DNA of 64,000 nucleotides from Zoogloea dura (GCF_012927165.1 NZ_JABBGA010000013.1:78769-142768), one strand, 5' to 3'; shown: positions 39,215 to 48,859, counted from the stretch's first letter. Numbers and translations: made by a program. Notes: generated by a model not told the origin, from the letters alone.

Positions 39215-40699
39215 ATGCATACCCTCGAGACCCTGCCCTTCGACAATGCCTTCGCGCGACTGCCGGCGGCCTTCTACACACGCCTGCCGCCCGAGCCCCT
39301 GCCCCGCCCCTACCTGGTGGCGGCCAGCCCCGACACCGCCCGGCTGATCGGCCTGGCGCCGGACGAGCTGGCGCGTGCCGACTTCCCGGCGGTCTTCGCC
39401 GGCAACGTGATGCTGCCCGGCAGCGAGCCGCTGGCCGCGGTGTATTCCGGCCACCAGTTCGGCGTCTGGGCCGGCCAGCTCGGCGACGGGCGGGCCCACC
39501 TGCTGGGCGAGGTGCAGGGCCCGGGCAGCGGCTGGGAGATCCAGCTCAAGGGCGCCGGCCAGACCCCCTACTCGCGCTTCGCCGACGGCCGCGCCGTGCT
39601 GCGTTCGAGCATCCGCGAGTTCCTCTGCTCCGAGGCCATGGCCGCCCTCGGCATCCCCACCACCCGCGCCCTCTGCGTGGTCGGCTCCGACGCCCCGGTG
39701 CGCCGCGAGACCATCGAGACCGCCGCCGTGGTGACCCGCCTGGCACCCAGCTTCATCCGCTTCGGCTCCTTCGAGCACTGGGCGTCCCAACGCAAGGTGG
39801 ACGAGCTGCGCCAGCTCGCCGACTACGTGATCGACCGCTTCCGCCCCGAATGCCGTGACGCCGCCAACCCCTATGCCGCCCTGCTGACCGACGTGGGGCG
39901 GCGCACCGGCGAGCTGATCGCCCAGTGGCAGGGGGTGGGCTTCATGCACGGTGTGATGAACACCGACAACATGTCGATCCTGGGGCTGACCCTCGACTAC
40001 GGCCCCTTCGGCTTCATGGATGCCTTCGATGCCGGCCACATCTGCAACCACTCGGACGACCATGGCCGCTACAGCTTCAAGTCCCAGCCGGTGGTGGGAC
40101 ACTGGAACCTCTACGCCCTCGGCCGCGCCCTGTCGCCGCTGATCGGCGAAGCTGCCGCAGTGGAAGCCGCCATCGAGGAGAGCTACGCGCCGGCCTTCGA
40201 AAGCCGCTTCGTCGCCCTGCTGGGCGCCAAGCTCGGCTTCGCCGGCAACCTGCCGGGCGACGAAGACTTCATCGGCGACACCTTCGCCCTGCTGCAGCAG
40301 CACCACCCGGACTACACCCAGTTCTTCCGCGCCCTGGGGCGCCTCCCCTCCCGGGTGGACGAGGCAGGCCGGGCCGCCGCCGACGCCCCCATGCGCGACC
40401 TGTTCATCGACCGCGACGCCGCCGACGCCTGGCTGGCCCTTTGGCGCGCCCGCCTGGGCGCCGAGGGGCGGCCCGATGCCGAGCGGCAGGCCGCCATGAA
40501 CGCCACCAACCCCAAGTACGTGCTGCGCAACTGGATCGCCGAATCGGCCATCCGCGCCGCCCGCGCCAAGGACTACAGCGAGGTGAACGCAGTGCTGGCC
40601 TGCCTGTCGCGGCCCTTCGACGAGCAGCCGGAGTTCGAACGCTTCGCCGCGCCGCCGCCGGCCTGGGCCGAAGACTTGTCGGTGAGCTGCTCCAGCTGA
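39215..40699 (+). CDS. selO: Protein adenylyltransferase SelO
   Basis: 494 residues from the ATG at 39215; normal length. A pseudokinase-fold protein that transfers AMP from ATP to Ser/Thr/Tyr of other proteins during redox stress. Family landmarks: [38 protein letters not shown], the catalytic loop [20 protein letters not shown] and [12 protein letters not shown]. Eukaryotic SelO ends in selenocysteine near the C-terminus; here the end is VSCSS with an ordinary Cys. Lies 10 bp upstream of the frnE-like gene. Confidence 0.95.
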   Translation: MHTLETLPFDNAFARLPAAFYTRLPPEPLPRPYLVAASPDTARLIGLAPDELARADFPAVFAGNVMLPGSEPLAAVYSGHQFGVWAGQLGDGRAHLLGEVQGPGSGWEIQLKGAGQTPYSRFADGRAVLRSSIREFLCSEAMAALGIPTTRALCVVGSDAPVRRETIETAAVVTRLAPSFIRFGSFEHWASQRKVDELRQLADYVIDRFRPECRDAANPYAALLTDVGRRTGELIAQWQGVGFMHGVMNTDNMSILGLTLDYGPFGFMDAFDAGHICNHSDDHGRYSFKSQPVVGHWNLYALGRALSPLIGEAAAVEAAIEESYAPAFESRFVALLGAKLGFAGNLPGDEDFIGDTFALLQQHHPDYTQFFRALGRLPSRVDEAGRAAADAPMRDLFIDRDAADAWLALWRARLGAEGRPDAERQAAMNATNPKYVLRNWIAESAIRAARAKDYSEVNAVLACLSRPFDEQPEFERFAAPPPAWAEDLSVSCSS

Positions 40700-40709
40700 G
40701 ACGCCGGCC

Positions 40710-41363
40710 ATGCTCCACATCGACATCGCCTCCGACATCGTCTGCCCCTGGTGCTTCATCGGCCTGCGCCGCTTCGCCGAGGCCGAAGCCCTGGTGCGCC
40801 GGGAGATCCCCGACTTCGCCCTGCGCAAGCGCTGGCTGCCCTTCTTCCTCAACCCGGATACGCCCCCCGAAGGCGAACCCTACCTGCCCTTCCTGGTCGC
40901 CAAGTTCGGCAGCCGGGAACGGGTGGACGCACTGTTCGCGCAGATCCGCGCGGCCGGGGCGGCCCACGGGGCGGATTTCCACTTCGAGAAGATCCAGGTG
41001 CGCGCCAACACCCTCGACGCCCACCGCCTGATCCACCGCACCCAGCAGCAGGGCCTGGATGCGGCCCCGCTGGTGGAGCGCCTGTTCGTGGCCCAGTTCC
41101 AGCAGGGCCTCAACGTGGGCGACCGGGCCGTGCTGCGGCAGGTGGCCCGGGACGCCGGCCTCGACGCGCCGGACCTTGCGGCCTGGCTCGCTTCCGATGC
41201 CGAGGCCGACACGGTGCGCGCCCTCGAGGGGGAAGTCCGCCACATCGGCATCCGCTCCGTGCCCACCTACCTGGTGGACCAACGCTTTGCGGTGGTCGGT
41301 GCCGAAGATCCGGCCACCCTGGCCGAAGCCCTCGGGCGGGCCTGGCGCAGCCGGCAGGACTGA
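40710..41363 (+). CDS. DsbA-family oxidoreductase, FrnE-like
   Basis: 217 residues, cytoplasmic (no signal). Active-site CPWC at residues 12-15 ([14 protein letters not shown]), helical insertion and cis-Pro in RSVPTYLVD near residue 187. FrnE-like proteins act as cytosolic disulfide isomerases in redox stress. Being 10 bp downstream of selO suggests one redox-response transcript. Confidence 0.9.
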   Translation: MLHIDIASDIVCPWCFIGLRRFAEAEALVRREIPDFALRKRWLPFFLNPDTPPEGEPYLPFLVAKFGSRERVDALFAQIRAAGAAHGADFHFEKIQVRANTLDAHRLIHRTQQQGLDAAPLVERLFVAQFQQGLNVGDRAVLRQVARDAGLDAPDLAAWLASDAEADTVRALEGEVRHIGIRSVPTYLVDQRFAVVGAEDPATLAEALGRAWRSRQD

Positions 41364-41449
41364 GCCGCGCGGCGGATTCATCCATCCTTCACGGAGGCTT
41401 AACAGCCTCCACACACACTTGGCGCCTTTCAACCGATTGGAATTGCGCC

Positions 41450-42640
41450 ATGCCCGTGTCACGCCCAACCCTCATCGCCGCGCTATGCGGCAGCCTCGTC
41501 CTGGCCGCCTGCGGCGGCAGCGACAGCGACCGCCCCTTCGCCACCCTGGACGGCAAGCAGCCCCTGGTGGTCGGCCACCGCGGCGCGGCCGGCTACCTGC
41601 CCGACCACACCCTGGAGGGCTACCGCAAGGCGATCGCGATGGGCGCCGACTTCATCGAGCCCGACCTGGTGGCCACCAAGGACGGCGAGCTGATCGCCCG
41701 CCACGAGCCCAACATCACCGCCACCACCGACGTGTCCACCCGGCCCGAGTTCGCCGCCCGCAAAACCACCCGCATGGTGGACGGCGTGGCCGAGACCGGC
41801 TGGTTCGCCACCGACTTCACCCTGGCCGAGATCAAGACCCTGCGCGCCATCCAGCCCCTGTCCGACCGCGATCAGTCCTTCAACGGCCAGTACCAGATCC
41901 CGACCCTGCGCGAAGTGCTCGACCTGGCCAAGGCCGAAGGCACCAAGGCCGGCCGCACGATCGGCGTGTATCCGGAGACCAAGCACCCCACCTACCACGA
42001 GGACAACAACCTCAAGCTGGAAGACCGCCTGCTCGCCATCCTCGCCGAGTACGGCTACACGAAGAAGGACTCGCCGGTGATCCTGCAGTCCTTCGAGACC
42101 GCCAACCTCAAATACCTGCGCGCCAGGACCAATCTGCGCCTGATCCAGCTGGTGGACGGTGACGACTACGACTTCAAGACCGGCGCCGTGACTTTCGCCG
42201 CCCCCTTCGACCGCCCCTACGACTGGACCCGCGCCGGCAGGAGCGAACTGTTCGGCTCGATGGTGACGCCTGCCGGCCTGGCCGAGATCGCCAAGTACGC
42301 CGACGGTGTGGGCCCGTGGAAGCCCTACATCGTGCCGGTGAAAGGCAGCTTCGACGCCAGCGGCAAGATGCAGGACGTGAATGGTGACGGCGCCGTGAAC
42401 TACGCCGATGCCAGCTCCTCCACCCCCACCACCCTGGTGGCCGATGCCCACAAGCTCGGGCTGATGGTGCACACCTGGACTTTCCGCAACGAAGCCAAGC
42501 GCCTCGCCGCCGACTACAAGGGCGATCCGAAGGCCGAGTACCTGCAGTTCTTCCGCCTGGGTGTGGACGGGCTGTTCTCCGACTTCTCGGACACCGCGGT
42601 GGCCGCCCGCCAGACCTACCTGAAGGAACTCGGGCGCTGA
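41450..42640 (+). CDS. glpQ: Glycerophosphodiester phosphodiesterase (lipoprotein form)
   Basis: 396 residues from the ATG at 41450. N-terminal lipobox LVLAACGG (Cys near 21) marks a lipoprotein. Catalytic features of periplasmic GlpQ are present: [19 protein letters not shown] (His) near residue 44, [10 protein letters not shown] metal site, ARHEPNIT, and YPETKHP. It splits glycerophosphodiesters to glycerol-3-phosphate and an alcohol for phosphate or glycerol recovery. An internal [13 protein letters not shown] segment resembles a dockerin/EF-hand calcium loop, an unusual insertion near residue 309. Confidence 0.9.
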   Translation: MPVSRPTLIAALCGSLVLAACGGSDSDRPFATLDGKQPLVVGHRGAAGYLPDHTLEGYRKAIAMGADFIEPDLVATKDGELIARHEPNITATTDVSTRPEFAARKTTRMVDGVAETGWFATDFTLAEIKTLRAIQPLSDRDQSFNGQYQIPTLREVLDLAKAEGTKAGRTIGVYPETKHPTYHEDNNLKLEDRLLAILAEYGYTKKDSPVILQSFETANLKYLRARTNLRLIQLVDGDDYDFKTGAVTFAAPFDRPYDWTRAGRSELFGSMVTPAGLAEIAKYADGVGPWKPYIVPVKGSFDASGKMQDVNGDGAVNYADASSSTPTTLVADAHKLGLMVHTWTFRNEAKRLAADYKGDPKAEYLQFFRLGVDGLFSDFSDTAVAARQTYLKELGR

Positions 42641-42644
42641 AGCC

Positions 42645-42675
42645 GGGGCGCCTGGCAGCCGGACTGCCCCTTTTT
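42645..42675 (+). terminator. Probable terminator of glpQ
   Basis: GGGGC...GCCCC stem with an inner CTGGC/CCGG pairing, followed by TTTTT, 5 bp after the glpQ stop. Confidence 0.65.
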
Positions 42676-42749
42676 AAGGCGCTTCGAAAAAAACCTTGCG
42701 CATCAGTAACCTGAGTCTGCACCCCACAACTTGTCCACAGGCTTTGCCA

Positions 42750-42778
42750 CGTCCGGCGGGGATAATTCCCGCCGGACG
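42750..42778. other. Strong hairpin downstream of the CopD-like gene
   Basis: CGTCCGGCGGG-GATAATT-CCCGCCGGACG: perfect 11-bp stem 27 bp after the CopD-like stop (minus strand). No T-run on the minus strand, so possibly an mRNA-stabilising end rather than an intrinsic terminator. Confidence 0.6.
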
Positions 42779-42804
42779 CGTCCTGGCCACGACAGCACCC
42801 AGGG

Positions 42805-43293
42805 TCAGAAGTACCAGCCTCCATGGCTGCCTGCCACGGCGCCGAGCACCACCACCAGGCTGGCCGTCAGCAGCACCACGTGAACACGCTGGATGCGCGC
42901 CATGGTGCCCAGCGGGTCCTTTCTTGCCTGGGCCTGGAACAGCTTCTGCAGCACGAAAGGCTCCAGGATGAAGAGCATCACCGCGAACAGGCTCCAGACG
43001 ATCACCATGCCGTGCATCCACCACCAGGTGGCCGGCTCGGCAAAGCGGCTCCACGCATCCAGGCGCCAGGTCAACCACAGACCCGAGGCCCCGGCCAGCA
43101 GCACCGTCCACCGGGCGATGGCGGCAAAGCGGTGCTCCAGGCGCTCGAACAGGTCGAGCTGACCGGCGGGTTCGCTGAGCGCCCGGCAGGCAGGCAGCAG
43201 CACCAGGGTCACGAAGGCCACCCCGCCGATCCAGATCAGCACGGCGAAGACATGCAGCGCCCGGGCGATGGCAAAGTCGTTGAAACCACTCAT
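42805..43293 (-). CDS. CopD-like membrane protein
   Basis: 162 residues with four membrane helices. His residues in helix 1 (ARALHVFAVLIWIGG) and later helices (WWWMHGMVIVW; IQRVHVVLL) suggest haem b or metal binding as in CopD/HemJ-related proteins. Its start overlaps the stop of the NapH-like gene (ATGA), so both are made together and probably work in one membrane electron-transfer step. Confidence 0.8.
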   Translation of the reverse strand: MSGFNDFAIARALHVFAVLIWIGGVAFVTLVLLPACRALSEPAGQLDLFERLEHRFAAIARWTVLLAGASGLWLTWRLDAWSRFAEPATWWWMHGMVIVWSLFAVMLFILEPFVLQKLFQAQARKDPLGTMARIQRVHVVLLTASLVVVLGAVAGSHGGWYF

Positions 43294-44330
43294 GGAAGCG
43301 TCCTCTCCTGTTTCAATGGGGGCCGGGGCGGTGCAAAGGCGGCCTCGTTACGCCGTGCGGCGCTGCCGGACACCCAGTGAAGCAAAGAGCCTGCCGGATT
43401 GTCCTGCTGGGTCGTCTCGCAGGCACTGACGCACTGCGCGCACTGGGTGCAGGTGAACATCGCGCGCTTGATGTTGCGGGGTTTCAGACGCATCGGACAG
43501 ACGTGGTCGCAGGCGCTGTAGCAATCCGCACAATCCGCCGCCCGCTCCCGCTCGAAGCCCACCACCATCGCCTCCCGGTTGCCCATCCAGGCCAGGCTCT
43601 GGAACATCCCCACCGCACAGGCATAGCGGCAGAAGAGGTGACGCGCGAAAAGAAACTCGATGGACAGCAGCAAGGTGCCGGCCACGATGAAGATCGCCTC
43701 GTTGCGGCTCGGCTCCAGGGCCAGCAGATGGCCATACACCTGGAACGGCGGCAACAGGTAGGTAAGCAGCACCACCGCCCAGACAAAGGCGAAGCCCACC
43801 GCCAGCGGCACCGTGACCAGCCACCAGCGGGCATCCTGGCGGACCGGGCGGCCATCCGGCTCGCGCGGCGGGAGGGTGCGCGGCTCCCACACGCTGGGCT
43901 TGCCGCTGGCCCGGCGCATCAGCCCGTTGAGCGTCTCGACCACCGAGAAATGGGGACACAGCCAGCCGCAATACAGCCGCCCCCAGCGCCAGGCCACGCC
44001 GATCAGCAGCGCCCCGGCCGCCAGGATGGGCAGTAGCACCCGGCCAAGGATGCGGCCGAGCGCCCCCAGGGCGTCGATCCGGCCGCTGCTGAAATCATCC
44101 AGGCCGGCCCGCCACTCGAAACCCAGCAACCAGGCATGGCCCGCCACCAGGTCGTAGCGCAGCAGGTTGAACACCGGCGCCAGCACGAAGAGCACGAAGA
44201 AAGCCGCCTGGGCCAGCATGCGCAGGCGCTGGCGGCTCCGCTCCGGCAGGGCCCGGGCCGGGACAACCGGGATCACCCGGCGCAAGGCAGGGGAGGTGGC
44301 GGGGCGGATCAGATCGGACTCGGCATTCAC
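43290..44330 (-). CDS. NapH/CcoG-like membrane ferredoxin
   Basis: 346 residues from a GTG. Five predicted helices with the Cys motifs CGWLCPHFS and CRYACAVGMF facing the cytoplasm (NapH/YccM pattern), followed by two cytoplasmic 4Fe-4S clusters: CADCYSACDHVCP and CTQCAQCVSACE. It probably moves electrons from quinol or an unknown donor. Coupled to the CopD-like gene; no nap or nos operon is adjacent, so the electron acceptor is unknown. Confidence 0.85.
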   Translation of the reverse strand: MNAESDLIRPATSPALRRVIPVVPARALPERSRQRLRMLAQAAFFVLFVLAPVFNLLRYDLVAGHAWLLGFEWRAGLDDFSSGRIDALGALGRILGRVLLPILAAGALLIGVAWRWGRLYCGWLCPHFSVVETLNGLMRRASGKPSVWEPRTLPPREPDGRPVRQDARWWLVTVPLAVGFAFVWAVVLLTYLLPPFQVYGHLLALEPSRNEAIFIVAGTLLLSIEFLFARHLFCRYACAVGMFQSLAWMGNREAMVVGFERERAADCADCYSACDHVCPMRLKPRNIKRAMFTCTQCAQCVSACETTQQDNPAGSLLHWVSGSAARRNEAAFAPPRPPLKQERTLP

Positions 44331-44488
44331 GTCGCCGAGGCTAGCCGTCCTGTCCCAGGATGACCTTGATCCGCGACAACCCGGCCACCCCGTAATGGGT
44401 AATACACCACAGCCGGGCGCTGCCTGCGTGCGACAAGCCGTTCAAAAGCGCGCAGAATCAGGCATCAAAGCATGGAAAAGGAATCTGA

Positions 44489-44815
44489 ATGCGCACCCCA
44501 CTCGTGCTCTGCCTGAGCCTGGCCGCCCTCCTCCAGGGGCTCCCCGCCGCCCATGCGGTCGATGTGGACCTGAGCATCCGCGCGCCCGGCATCCAGCTCT
44601 ACATCGGCGACCGTGACCGGAACGGCCGCTACTGGGATGGTGGCCGCTGGCGTGACGAGCGCTGGTGGAACGACAACTGCCACCGCTACCGTGATCGCCG
44701 CGACTTCCGCGGCCATTGCGGGCCAGATCGCCGGGACTACCGCGAACACCGGGAGTATCGTGACGACCACCGGCATCACTGTCCTCCGGGCCAGGCCAAG
44801 AAAGGCCTGTGCTAG
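44489..44815 (+). CDS. Small exported DUF2502-like protein
   Basis: 108 residues with a signal peptide ending near residue 23 (AAHAVD). The mature part has the DUF2502-type pattern: LSIRAPGIQLYIGDRDRNG, YWDGGRWRDERWW, then an Arg/Asp/His-rich tail. Four cysteines (one in NDNCHRY, one in GHCGP, two near the end). Related enterobacterial YpeC-type proteins are periplasmic with no known function. Confidence 0.75.
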   Translation: MRTPLVLCLSLAALLQGLPAAHAVDVDLSIRAPGIQLYIGDRDRNGRYWDGGRWRDERWWNDNCHRYRDRRDFRGHCGPDRRDYREHREYRDDHRHHCPPGQAKKGLC

Positions 44816-44825
44816 ACGTCGCTAC

Positions 44826-45911
44826 TCACGCCTCCGCGGCCATCTGATCCGCCAGCCGTCGGGCCTGCTCAAGCAGGCCCGCTGCATTTTCAAGCCCGTC
44901 GATGAAGCGCTGCGGAATACCCGACAAACCGGTCTGGGCGCCGGCCAGCGCGCCGGTGAGCATGGCCCGGGCCAGGTTCTGCCCCCCTCCATTCACGGCA
45001 TGCAGCACCGCCGATTCGAAATCGTCCGGGAAGCGCGCCGCCAGGTAATAGGCGGCCGGAAACTGGTGATACACGGCACAGGGCATCCCATACACCGTGG
45101 AGACCTTCCAGGCCGGCTCGATGCGGATGCCCGGGTCGGTCGCTGCCAGCGCCATGGAGGACGGCCCGAGCAGCGCATCCGGCGACGGAAAGCGGCCGGC
45201 CACGGGGGCCTCGGCCTCACCGGGGCGGGGTGCCTGGAGGCGCCCGCTGGTCACCGTATGAAAGGGCAGCAGGCCGCTCTTGACCCGCGCCATCAACAGG
45301 CCGGACACCTTGCCATCCATCGGTTGCCCCTCCACCAGCAGCCCCAGCACTGCTGCAAAGGCGACGGTCATGGCCACCACGGTGCCATCGTTCTGGGTCA
45401 GCAAGGTGTTGCGCGTCACCGCGTCGGCCAGGCGCTCCGGACGCAGGGCATGGCGTACCGCGATGGCGATGATGCGCTCGGCCGCCTCGGTGGTATCCGC
45501 ATTGCCTGCGCAGCGGCCCCACGGCAGCCCTTCCAGCACCCGCTTCCGCCATGCTTCACGCATCGACTGGCTGGTATAGCCGCCCGGCCCGGCCATCGGC
45601 GTGCCATCGATCTGCGGAAAGAAGTCCTCGTCCAGCCGCCGACAGAAATCGGCCTCGTCATAGCCCCCCTGGGACACCAGCGAATCCACCGTCAGGGCCA
45701 TCAGGATGCCGGCCTGGGAGGCTTGGCCGGCCTTCATGCCGCCGTGGTAGCGCTCCGGGCGCGGATCGGTATAGCCGCTGATCCAGTCCCCATAATCGGC
45801 CCGCATGGCGGCCAGGTCGTAATACCAGTGGGGGCCGAGCGCCAGGGCGTCGCCGATGAAGGCGCCCATCAGCGCGCCGGCGGCACGGTCCTGCAGATCG
45901 AGGCTGGGCAT
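44826..45911 (-). CDS. ADP-ribosylglycohydrolase family protein
   Basis: 361 residues. All-helical ADP-ribosyl-hydrolase fold with metal-site residues in GAFIGDALALGPHWYYD near the N-terminus, and the VNGGGQNLARAMLTGALAGA segment near residue 310. DraG-like enzymes remove ADP-ribose from proteins or act on small ADP-ribose compounds. There is no DraT or nitrogenase gene nearby, so DraG function is not implied. Confidence 0.85.
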   Translation of the reverse strand: MPSLDLQDRAAGALMGAFIGDALALGPHWYYDLAAMRADYGDWISGYTDPRPERYHGGMKAGQASQAGILMALTVDSLVSQGGYDEADFCRRLDEDFFPQIDGTPMAGPGGYTSQSMREAWRKRVLEGLPWGRCAGNADTTEAAERIIAIAVRHALRPERLADAVTRNTLLTQNDGTVVAMTVAFAAVLGLLVEGQPMDGKVSGLLMARVKSGLLPFHTVTSGRLQAPRPGEAEAPVAGRFPSPDALLGPSSMALAATDPGIRIEPAWKVSTVYGMPCAVYHQFPAAYYLAARFPDDFESAVLHAVNGGGQNLARAMLTGALAGAQTGLSGIPQRFIDGLENAAGLLEQARRLADQMAAEA

Positions 45912-45937
45912 GGAAAACTCCAGAAGGGATGAGTTCT

Positions 45938-47014
45938 TCAGACGGTTCGAGAGCGGCCCCGTTCCCTCGGCAAGGCAAAGAACTGCCAGGCGAGCCGCAG
46001 GGCATCGGGGCCGGCCGGGTCGGAGAAGGCCTGCCCGGCCGCACCGCCGCTCCAGGCATGGCCCATGCCGGCCACCTCCAGCAGACGCACGCGGAGCTGT
46101 CTCCCGGCCAGCCAGTCGGTACGCGTCACGGCATGCCGTTTGCCCCGCTGCACGCGCCCTGTCCGCTCAACGATGGCCTGCCCCTCGGGCTGCAGGTCGA
46201 GCCACAGCATCGCAGCAGCACGGGCATTGCCCGCATCCACCACCCGGTCACGCTCGCCGTGGATCAGCAACAGCGGGGGCGGCGCCCTGCCCTCCAGGTG
46301 CTTGGCGATAGCCTCGGCGTCCGGAGAGCGTCGGCCGCGCATGCTCTGACCGGCTTGCAGGGCAGTGCCGGCACTGAAGGGCGCGGCCCCGGAGTGGCTG
46401 CCCACGGCCCCGAAGCGTGCGGGGAACTGCAGGCCCAGGGTCAGGGCCATCGCCCCGCCGGCCGACAGGCCGAGGGCGAACAGCGGCCCCCGCAGGCGTG
46501 GGTGCGCAGCCTGGACGTGGTCGACGATGGACATCAGGATCTTCGCCTCCAGCCCGATCTGCAGCGGGCTGCCGAACCAGTTCCAGCAGCGCTGGGGATT
46601 GGCCTCGCGGGCCTGCTCGGGCATCAGTACGGCAAACCCCTTGTCCCGCGCCAGGCTTGCGCAGCGGGTGGACGCGGCGAAAGCCGCGCTGTCCTGGGCA
46701 CAACCGTGGAGCAGGAGGAGCAGCGGAATCGGCTTGCGGGCAGTGGCTCCAGCGGGGATGAAGAGCCGGTAGTGACGCATGGCCATCGGTCCGAGCCCCC
46801 AGCGCCCTTCGCTCCAGCTGCCGCCAGTGAGCGGCCCTGGAGCCCCGGCTGGCGTCATCACACCGGAGAGGACGTGGCGCGCCGAATCGGCAAACCTCTC
46901 TCCTGCGGCCACGCCTTGGCGCCCGGCCGCACGGCTGATCCGGGCCCCCTGCCGCATGCTGCTGCGGGCCAGGCGGGAGAAGGCAGTCAACAACGGGGAT
47001 TTGCGGCGGGCCAT
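45938..47014 (-). CDS. PHB depolymerase-family esterase
   Basis: 358 residues from the ATG at 47014. Alpha/beta-hydrolase with oxyanion region LLLLLHGCAQDSAAFA, nucleophile elbow GLSAGGAMAL, Asp in HGERDRVVD and His in GMGHAWSGG, as in the LpqC/PHB depolymerase family (PF10503). No signal peptide; the first 60 residues are basic. It acts on polyhydroxyalkanoate oligomers or phenolic esters. Neighbouring phasin gene supports a role in PHA metabolism. Confidence 0.85.
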   Translation of the reverse strand: MARRKSPLLTAFSRLARSSMRQGARISRAAGRQGVAAGERFADSARHVLSGVMTPAGAPGPLTGGSWSEGRWGLGPMAMRHYRLFIPAGATARKPIPLLLLLHGCAQDSAAFAASTRCASLARDKGFAVLMPEQAREANPQRCWNWFGSPLQIGLEAKILMSIVDHVQAAHPRLRGPLFALGLSAGGAMALTLGLQFPARFGAVGSHSGAAPFSAGTALQAGQSMRGRRSPDAEAIAKHLEGRAPPPLLLIHGERDRVVDAGNARAAAMLWLDLQPEGQAIVERTGRVQRGKRHAVTRTDWLAGRQLRVRLLEVAGMGHAWSGGAAGQAFSDPAGPDALRLAWQFFALPRERGRSRTV

Positions 47015-47031
47015 GATCGTCTCCACAAAAA

Positions 47032-47059
47032 CCAAAAAGGCCCCGAAGGGCCTTTTTGG
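47032..47059 (-). terminator. Terminator of phaP
   Basis: CCAAAAAGGCCC-CGAA-GGGCCTTTTTGG: perfect 12-bp stem with CGAA loop and U-tract on the minus strand, between phaP and the esterase gene. Confidence 0.88.
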
Positions 47060-47127
47060 ATCATGCCACAGCACAAGGGCGGGCATGTAAAACCGGGTCC
47101 GCAGATGCGGACCGGGTTCCGGCAGCC

Positions 47128-47706
47128 TTAGGCCACCTTCAGGGCGCTGGCAGCAGCCTTGGCACCCTTGTCGACGTTCTCGACGGCGACAGCGGTGGCC
47201 TTCTCGACGCTGGCCTGGGCAGCAGCAGCAACCTGCTTGGCAGCCTTCTGGGCGCCTTCGTAAGCGGAGCTGGCGTTGGCCAGGGCGGTCTTGACGGCCT
47301 TGATGGCGGGCTCGGAACCGGCCGGAGCGTTCTTGAACAGGTTGTCCAGGGTCACTTCGACGTTCTTGGACAGGGCAGAGGTTTCGCCTTCGACCAGCTT
47401 GGTCAGCTCTTCCTGGGTGTCACCGCCGATGGCGGAGAGGCTGCGGCCGTAGGCCACGGACTTCTCGACGGCGGGGCTCACGGCGCCCAGGTGGAGGGCG
47501 GCCAGGGCCTTCGGGTCTTTGGCGGCGAGCACGGCCTTGGAGAAGGCGATGCTGTCGTCAAAGGCGCCACGGGCGGTCGCCAGGTTCAGGCTGGACACGC
47601 GCTCGACGGCGGTGAAGAGGGTGGTCACGAAGCTGGTGGCGGTCTTCAGACCGGCTTCGACGTTGGCTTTGGAAGTGGCGACGATTTGCTCGGGGGTCAG
47701 GGACAT
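47128..47706 (-). CDS. phaP: Phasin, PHA granule-associated protein
   Basis: 192 residues, TIGR01841-type phasin: starts SLTPEQIVATSKANVEAGLK, then amphipathic helices and an Ala/Lys-rich C-terminus. It coats polyhydroxyalkanoate granules. GAGGAGA ribosome site. Codon use is strongly biased, consistent with high expression. Dyads upstream look like PhaR sites. Confidence 0.93.
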   Translation of the reverse strand: MSLTPEQIVATSKANVEAGLKTATSFVTTLFTAVERVSSLNLATARGAFDDSIAFSKAVLAAKDPKALAALHLGAVSPAVEKSVAYGRSLSAIGGDTQEELTKLVEGETSALSKNVEVTLDNLFKNAPAGSEPAIKAVKTALANASSAYEGAQKAAKQVAAAAQASVEKATAVAVENVDKGAKAAASALKVA

Positions 47707-47764
47707 GATGATCTCCTCAAAAAGTGGGGGCTGCGATCACCGAATCGGTTTCGGTATGGCTCTA

Positions 47765-47814
47765 TGTTGCACCGCAACAAAAAAGATTGCAAGCATTTTT
47801 GTTGCAGTGCACAA
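47765..47814. promoter_or_regulatory. PhaR-like dyads upstream of phaP
   Basis: TGTTGC-ACC-GCAACA at 47765-47779 (perfect) and TTGTTGCAGTGCACAA at 47799-47814 (imperfect). TGC/GCA-rich dyads are typical of PhaR targets at phaP genes. They lie 59-108 bp upstream of the phasin start in an AT-rich tract. Confidence 0.5.
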
Positions 47815-47890
47815 AGAATCTTTCACACCCCTGGAAAACCTCTGCCCGGACGTCCTTCAAACAACCGCCGCCCCCTTTTGCATCAATCCT

Positions 47891-48463
47891 TTATGCCTGC
47901 GGCTCGGCATCCACCGCGAAGGCTTCGCCAGTCGCGAAGAAGTGCCCCCCGGCCACGTAGTGGATGCTGCGCTGGCGCTCCGACGGGAAATGCCAGCGGC
48001 CGTCCGAGTACACCTCTGGATCGGCCCAGGCGGCGACCACCTCGCCGAGGAAGAGGTCGTAGGTGCGCTGGATGTGCGGCTCGTCGATCACCCGGCATTC
48101 GAGCCAGCCGATGCAGCCGACCGGCAAGGGCGCCGCCACCTGGCTGGCCGGCCGGGTCTCCAGGGCCAGGGCATCGAACTTGTCGCCTTCGCGCCCTGAG
48201 CGGGATCCGGCAGACAGCGTCTGCACGGCGAGGTCGCGGCTGGGCACGGCCAGCACGAACTCGCGGGACGCTTCCACCAGCTCACGGGTCAGGGTGCTCC
48301 GGTCGATCACCACCGCCACCTTGGGCGGGTCGAAATCCAGCGGCATGTTCCAGGCCGCCGCCATGATGTTGCGGCGGTCACCGTGAGCCGATGACAACAG
48401 CACCGTGGGGCCGTGGTTGAGCAGACGGTAGGCGTGATCGAGGGGAACGGACTGGAGCGACAT
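47891..48463 (-). CDS. Flavin reductase family protein (FMN-binding)
   Basis: 190 residues. Flavin reductase-like split barrel: an early GPTVLLSSAHGDRRNIMAAA segment, VAVVIDRSTLTRELVEAS and CRVIDEPHIQRTYDLFLGEV. It would supply reduced flavin to a monooxygenase or reduce other acceptors using NAD(P)H. Partner unknown. Confidence 0.85.
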   Translation of the reverse strand: MSLQSVPLDHAYRLLNHGPTVLLSSAHGDRRNIMAAAWNMPLDFDPPKVAVVIDRSTLTRELVEASREFVLAVPSRDLAVQTLSAGSRSGREGDKFDALALETRPASQVAAPLPVGCIGWLECRVIDEPHIQRTYDLFLGEVVAAWADPEVYSDGRWHFPSERQRSIHYVAGGHFFATGEAFAVDAEPQA

Positions 48464-48499
48464 GGCAGATCTGCGACGGATGACGGAATGCCACGCAGT

Positions 48500-48859
48500 T
48501 TAGCCCCGCGGCGTCTCCCGGCATGTGACGGATTCCGGCTGCAAGGCCGCTTGCAGGACCTGGACAGCCCGTTCCGGGCGGGCCCGGCCACACATGAAGA
48601 CATCCACCGCGGCAAAACCATGCTCCGGCCAGGTATGGATGCTGATGTGGGACTCCTGCAGGAGCAGCACCCCGGTCACCCCGAGCCCGGGGCCGAAGGG
48701 GTGGAAATGCCCTCCCACCGGGGTTGCGCCGGCCATGCGCGCGGCCTCGCGCAGCAAGGTTTCGATGCTCAGCGGATCCTGCAGCCGATCGGCAGGCACA
48801 CCGTGGAAGTCGGCCAGCAGGTGCAGCCCCTTGGGCAGATGCGGGGGGCCGTCGCTCAC
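48500..48859 (-). CDS. speH: S-adenosylmethionine decarboxylase proenzyme
   Basis: 119 residues, prokaryotic class 1B. The self-processing site that yields the pyruvoyl cofactor is in ESHISIHTWPE near residues 68-78 (Ser), with the following Cys in DVFMCGRARPE. It makes decarboxylated AdoMet, the aminopropyl donor for the spermidine synthase encoded at 52088-53638. GTG start overlaps the stop of the miniprotein gene (GTGA). Last gene of the minus-strand operon from DUF350. Confidence 0.92.
   Translation of the reverse strand: MSDGPPHLPKGLHLLADFHGVPADRLQDPLSIETLLREAARMAGATPVGGHFHPFGPGLGVTGVLLLQESHISIHTWPEHGFAAVDVFMCGRARPERAVQVLQAALQPESVTCRETPRG

Noticed and set aside
42730..42739. DnaA-box-like TTGTCCACA
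   Set aside because: A single imperfect box without a cluster, AT-rich unwinding region or dnaA/gyrB neighbours does not indicate an origin.
44826..45911. DraG identity for the ADP-ribosylglycohydrolase
   Set aside because: No draT or nif genes are nearby and the sequence only supports the wider family.
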